From Anaerolineales bacterium (GTDB lineage: Bacteria > Chloroflexota > Anaerolineae > Anaerolineales > UBA11579), in contig CP075526.1 in NCBI GenBank assembly GCA_025808555.1, positions 372,001 to 436,000 on the forward strand: a stretch of 64,000 bases of DNA, in the 5' to 3' direction. Shown piece after piece: positions 60,419-64,000 of the stretch (positions are counted from its first letter, which is position 1; each line of letters starts with the position of its first letter). A program made the position numbers and the translations under genes. The notes beneath the pieces are model-generated. The model had not been told where the DNA came from. It saw only the letters and a list, made by a program, of their open reading frames with translations, and searched no databases.

Positions 60419-61750
60419 ATGCAAGCTCAGAGCACCGCCCCCCTATCCCAAAAACGAATATTGCTGACCTGGCTGCCGCTGGCGGCCAGCTGGCTGCTGA
60501 TGGCGCTGGAGATGCCATATGTGAACGCCGCCCTGGCGCGGCTGCCGAATAGCGTGCTGATGATCGCCGCCTTCGGGCTGGCCGCCTCGCTGAGCATCAC
60601 GATCGAGAGCCCGGTCATCTCGCTGCTGGCCACCAGCACCGCCCTGGCGCGCAGCCCGCAGAACTACGCCATGCTGCGCCGTTTCACCATCCAGCTCATG
60701 GTGGGCACCACCGTGCTGCAGGCGCTGCTGGGTTGGTCACCCCTGTTTGAGCTGGTGGTGCGCGATTGGATGGGCGTGCCTACCAGCCTGCTGGCGCCGG
60801 TCAAGCTGGGCTTGCAGCTGATGCTATTGTGGAGCGCGGCCATCGCCTGGCGGCGCTTCCGCCAGGGTATTCTCATTCGTTTTGGGCAGAGCGCCTCGGT
60901 GGGCAAAGGCACTGTGGTGCGCCTGCTGGCCTCGGCCGGCACGGCGACCTTGCTGGCGGTGTTCACCGACGCCAGCGGCGTTGCGCTCGGCGCATTGGCG
61001 CTGAGCCTGGGCGTCATCGCCGAGGCGATCTACGCCCATTTCGCCTCGGCCGCGCTCGTGCGCACGCACTTTGGCGCGGAGAGCAAACTCAGCGCGCCAG
61101 ACTTGAGCTACCGCGCCCTGGTCAACTTCCACTGGCCGCTGGCCACCAGCAACCTGTTGTTCCTGCTGACCCAGCCGCTGATCGCCGCGGCCCTGGCGCG
61201 CAGCCCGGAGCCGGAGACGGCCTTGGCGGCCTGGCCGGTGCTGAACGGCCTGTTCTTCATCAGCCGCTCGCTGGAGATGGCGCTGCCCGAAGTGGTCATT
61301 GCCCACTACGACGAGCCCGGCAGCCAGCCCGCGCTGCGGCGCTTCAGCTACAGCGTGGGCCTGGCCGCCTGCGCCCTGCTGGCGCTGGTGGCCTACACTC
61401 CGCTGTCGGACTTTTACTTTCACACCCTGATCGGCGTCAGCGATGAGCTGGCCGTGATCGCCGAGGGCGGCGCACGCCTTGGCGTGCTGCTGCCGCTGGC
61501 GATGGCGGCGGTGTGCCTGGCGCGCGGCCTGCTGACGGCGCGGCGCAACACCCGCCCGCAGGCGGTTGCCATGGCGCTGGAGCTTGCCGTGCTGGCCGGC
61601 GTGCTGGCGCTGGGCGTAGCCCTGCGCCTGCCCAGCATCCCCACCGCGGTGGCGGCGCTGACCCTCTCGCTGGGCACCGAGGCCATCTACCTCGGCAGCC
61701 TGGCCCAAAAACCCCACATCCAAGCCGCGGCCGTGCCGGCGCAAAACTAA
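60419..61750 (+). CDS. MATE/MOP-superfamily transporter, ANKH-like
   Basis: A 443-aa membrane protein with about twelve hydrophobic helices. The start (ILLTWLPLAASWLLMALEMP, NAALARLPNSVLMIAAFGLA) and IESPVISLLATSTALARSPQ resemble prokaryotic homologues of the ANKH (progressive ankylosis) branch of the multidrug/oligosaccharide/polysaccharide exporters. The second half repeats the plan (FHWPLATSNLLFLLTQPLIA). Substrates may be pyrophosphate, citrate or a lipid-linked compound; this is a guess. The aldo/keto reductase follows by 9 nt. Confidence 0.7.
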   Translation: MQAQSTAPLSQKRILLTWLPLAASWLLMALEMPYVNAALARLPNSVLMIAAFGLAASLSITIESPVISLLATSTALARSPQNYAMLRRFTIQLMVGTTVLQALLGWSPLFELVVRDWMGVPTSLLAPVKLGLQLMLLWSAAIAWRRFRQGILIRFGQSASVGKGTVVRLLASAGTATLLAVFTDASGVALGALALSLGVIAEAIYAHFASAALVRTHFGAESKLSAPDLSYRALVNFHWPLATSNLLFLLTQPLIAAALARSPEPETALAAWPVLNGLFFISRSLEMALPEVVIAHYDEPGSQPALRRFSYSVGLAACALLALVAYTPLSDFYFHTLIGVSDELAVIAEGGARLGVLLPLAMAAVCLARGLLTARRNTRPQAVAMALELAVLAGVLALGVALRLPSIPTAVAALTLSLGTEAIYLGSLAQKPHIQAAAVPAQN

Positions 61751-61759
61751 GGAGCATAC

Positions 61760-62737
61760 ATGGACATGCAATACACCTATCTCGGACGCACCGGCCTGCA
61801 GGTCAGCCGCTTGTGCCTGGGCACGATGAACTTCGGCCCCAAGACCAGCGAGGCTGACAGCTTCGCCATCATGGACCGCGCCTTGGAGTTGGGCATCAAC
61901 TTCTTCGACACGGCCAATGTATACGGCTGGAAGAAAGGCGAAGGCATCACCGAGAACATCATCGGGCGCTGGTTTGCGCAGGGCGGCGGCCGCCGCGAGA
62001 AAGTGGTGCTGGCTACCAAGGCCTACGGCGAAATGGGCGACTGGCCCAACCAGAAGCGCCTCTCAGCCCTTCACATCCGCCAGGCCTGCGAAGCCAGTTT
62101 GAAGCGCTTGCAGACCGACTACATCGACCTGTACCAGATGCACCACATTGACCGCAACACGCCCTGGGAAGAGATATGGCAGGCGATGGAAGTGTTGGTG
62201 CAGCAAGGCAAGGTGATCTATGTGGGCAGCAGCAACTTCGCCGGCTTCCATATTGCCCAGGCGCAGGCCGCGGCCAAGACGCGCAACTTTATGGGACTGG
62301 TGTGCGAGCAAAGCCTATACAACCTGGCCGCCCGTCGCATCGAGCAGGAGCTGATCCCGGCCTGCCGCGAGTACGGCCTGGGCCTGATCCCGTATAGCCC
62401 GCTGGCGGCGGGCACGCTGGCCGGCGCCTTCGAGAAGGTGAAGGACAGCCGCCGCACGGATGAGCGTAACCAGAAAGCCATCGAGCGCCGCGAGCAACAG
62501 CACAAGGATTACGAGGCGCTGTGCAAGCAGCTGGGCGCCAGCCCGGCCACGGTGGCGATGGCCTGGCTGCTGGCGAACCCAGTGGTGACCGCGCCGATCA
62601 TTGGCCCGCGCACGCTGGAGCAGTTGGAGACGGCCTTGGAGCCGCTGGATTTCACCCTGGATGCCGAGGCGATGAACAAGCTGGACGAGATCTGGCCCGG
62701 CCCGGGCGGCGAGGCCCCTGAAGCGTACGCTTGGTAA
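61760..62737 (+). CDS. Aldo/keto reductase
   Basis: A 325-aa NADPH-dependent TIM-barrel oxidoreductase. The catalytic tetrad is visible: Asp and Tyr in FFDTANVYGWKKG, Lys in VLATKAYG, His in YQMHHID. The C-terminal NADP site contains IIGPRTLEQLETAL. AAGGAG is 6 nt before the ATG. It matches the YajO/Tas-like group; the natural carbonyl substrate is unknown. It lies in one run with the transporter and the peptidase. Confidence 0.92.
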   Translation: MDMQYTYLGRTGLQVSRLCLGTMNFGPKTSEADSFAIMDRALELGINFFDTANVYGWKKGEGITENIIGRWFAQGGGRREKVVLATKAYGEMGDWPNQKRLSALHIRQACEASLKRLQTDYIDLYQMHHIDRNTPWEEIWQAMEVLVQQGKVIYVGSSNFAGFHIAQAQAAAKTRNFMGLVCEQSLYNLAARRIEQELIPACREYGLGLIPYSPLAAGTLAGAFEKVKDSRRTDERNQKAIERREQQHKDYEALCKQLGASPATVAMAWLLANPVVTAPIIGPRTLEQLETALEPLDFTLDAEAMNKLDEIWPGPGGEAPEAYAW

Positions 62738-62749
62738 ACGGAGAACACG

Positions 62750-63931
62750 ATGGCAACACTCGTACAAGAAAAAACGCAGCAAGCGGTCAGCATTCTGCAG
62801 GAGAAGGGCGTGGATATGTGGCTCACCTTCGTGCGCGAGACCCGCGCGGCCGGCGACCCCATGCTGCCGATCATCTTTGGGGCCGACCTGACCTGGCAGA
62901 GCGCGCTGATCATGACCCGCGCCGGCGAGCGCATCGCCATCCTCGGCAACCTGGAGGCGGATACGGCCCAGAACACCGGCGCCTACGACACCATCGTGGG
63001 CTACGACCAGTCCGTGCGCCAGGTACTGCAGGACACGATCAAGCGCCTAGATCCAAAACAGATTGCAATCAACATTTCACGCAATGACCCCTTCGCCGAT
63101 GGCCTGAGCAGCGGCCTGGGCGAACTGCTGCGTGATTACCTGGGCGAGTACGCCGAGCGCATCATCTCGGCCGAGCCGGTGATCAACGCCGTACGCGGCC
63201 GCAAGACCGCCGAGGAGCAGCGCCGCATCCGCGCTGCCATTGCCAGCACCGCCGAGATCTACGCCGCCACCTACCCCTTCGTCAAGGTGGGCCAGACCGA
63301 GCGCGAGATCGCGGCCCACATGCACGCCGAGACGCTCAAGCGTGGCCTTGGCTTCGCCTGGGAGCAGAAATTCTGCCCGGCGGTGAATGCCGGGCCAGAC
63401 AGCCCCATCGGCCACGCCGCGCCCACCGAGATCAAGGTCGAGCCCGGCCAGATCATTCACTTTGACTTTGGCGTGCTGCAGGAGGACTACACCTCCGACA
63501 TTCAACGCGTGATGTACGTGCTGCGCCCGGGTGAGAGCGCCGCGCCAGCCGAAGTGCAGCACGGCTTTGACACGGCGCGGGCCGCCATCGAGGCGGCCAT
63601 GGCGCTGATCAAGCCCGGCGCGATCGGGCTTGCGGCCGACACGGCCGCCCGCACGATCGTGACCGAGGCGGGCTTCACCGAATTCAAGCATGCCCTCGGC
63701 CACCAAATGGGCCGAAGCGTGCACGACGGCGGCGCCTTGCTCGGCCCGCTGTGGGAGAAGTACGGCGAGACGCCCAACATGCCGCTGGAGGCCGGCCAGG
63801 TGTTCACCATCGAGCCGAGCTTGATGGTGGCTGGCCACGGCTGCATCGGCATCGAAGAAGATGTGGTGGTGACCGAGAACGGCTGCGAATATCTGGGCGC
63901 GCCGCAAACCGAACTGATCTACGCGGGGTAA
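62750..63931 (+). CDS. M24 family metallopeptidase (Xaa-Pro aminopeptidase-like)
   Basis: A 393-aa pita-bread-fold protein. An N-terminal creatinase-like domain (about 1-140) precedes the catalytic domain. The five metal ligands are visible: Asp in IIHFDFGVL, Asp in DYTSDIQRVMY, His in HALGHQMGRSVHDGG, Glu in FTIEPSLM and Glu in CIGIEEDVVVT. It may cleave Xaa-Pro peptides; creatinase-like or inactive relatives exist, but the ligand set is complete. Confidence 0.9.
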   Translation: MATLVQEKTQQAVSILQEKGVDMWLTFVRETRAAGDPMLPIIFGADLTWQSALIMTRAGERIAILGNLEADTAQNTGAYDTIVGYDQSVRQVLQDTIKRLDPKQIAINISRNDPFADGLSSGLGELLRDYLGEYAERIISAEPVINAVRGRKTAEEQRRIRAAIASTAEIYAATYPFVKVGQTEREIAAHMHAETLKRGLGFAWEQKFCPAVNAGPDSPIGHAAPTEIKVEPGQIIHFDFGVLQEDYTSDIQRVMYVLRPGESAAPAEVQHGFDTARAAIEAAMALIKPGAIGLAADTAARTIVTEAGFTEFKHALGHQMGRSVHDGGALLGPLWEKYGETPNMPLEAGQVFTIEPSLMVAGHGCIGIEEDVVVTENGCEYLGAPQTELIYAG

Positions 63932-63933
63932 CT

Positions 63934-64000
63934 ATGCCAATCCACACATTGCCTGCCCAAAAACGCATCGCCCTGGTGGCCCACGATGGCCGCAAGAAGG
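63934..64000 (+). CDS. mgsA: Methylglyoxal synthase, 3' end outside window
   Basis: Only the first 22 residues are in the window: MPIHTLPAQKRIALVAHDGR then KK. The IALVAHDGRKK block is the typical start of methylglyoxal synthase, which makes methylglyoxal from dihydroxyacetone phosphate. It starts 2 nt after the peptidase stop. The rest of the gene cannot be checked. Confidence 0.72.
   Translation, partial: MPIHTLPAQKRIALVAHDGRKK

Overview
The window is 64 kb of GC-rich (roughly 60%) bacterial chromosome. Gene content points to Chloroflexota, most likely class Anaerolineae. Supporting signs are a complete System I cytochrome c maturation operon whose CcmE carries the CxxxY heme motif, a RibXYZ-type riboflavin ABC transporter behind an FMN riboswitch, split methylmalonyl-CoA mutase with an epimerase, and several signalling proteins of unusual architecture. 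Taxonomy is inference from gene content; no rRNA or tRNA gene is visible.

Layout. 1-8.7 kb: a partial alkylguanine methyltransferase, an MhqO/MhqD-like dioxygenase-esterase pair, alaS, a frameshifted small membrane gene, two related one-TM proteins, and a lower-GC GT39-like membrane protein. 8.7-14.3 kb (minus): polA, a receiver-roadblock protein with a C-terminal domain resembling an inactivated IS200 (Y1) transposase, and an AI-2E family permease. 14.4-22.5 kb (minus): a ten-gene ccm operon, order of transcription ccmE-F-H-G, a CcmI-like gene, a cytochrome c lipoprotein, then ccmA-B-C-D. 22.5-25.5 kb (minus): ribX-ribY-ribZ-like ABC genes with two tandem terminators and an FMN riboswitch that has an enlarged P2 domain. 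25.5-35.6 kb: ferritin, an SPFH protein, a PyrK-like protein, a phosphohexomutase, a cyclic-nucleotide-binding/PH membrane protein, def, recF, rsmG, a C39-like/LysM protein and infA. 35.7-43.7 kb: mcmA and mce, two EamA exporters, and a MacAB-like efflux operon led by a MarR gene with a perfect operator. 43.7-57.3 kb: a degenerate tyrosine recombinase, tilS, a receiver-CpaE protein, mutL, a lipoprotein, a DinB protein, a fumarase/aspartase, ferredoxin, superoxide dismutase, an EamA exporter, a zinc-ribbon protein with a histone H1-like tail, and malQ. 57.4-60.4 kb: an AT-richer insert with a secreted SH3 protein and an intact IS1595-type element with 8-bp target duplication, 28-bp inverted repeats and passenger genes. 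60.4-64 kb: an ANKH/MATE-like transporter, an aldo/keto reductase, an M24 peptidase and the start of mgsA.

How the genes work together. The ccm operon, ferritin, SOD and ferredoxin suit an organism with c-type cytochromes and oxygen exposure. The riboflavin transporter would let it scavenge the flavin precursor under FMN feedback control. mcmA and mce belong to propionate/methylmalonyl-CoA metabolism, with the B12-binding subunit encoded elsewhere. The marR-macAB-like operon looks like a self-regulated drug or lipid exporter.

A recurring regulatory feature is a TANNNT box exactly 6 nt before the start codon, with no Shine-Dalgarno (rsmG, tilS, polA, mutL, the AI-2E gene, the cyclic-nucleotide gene, the IS passenger). 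This suggests widespread leaderless transcription.
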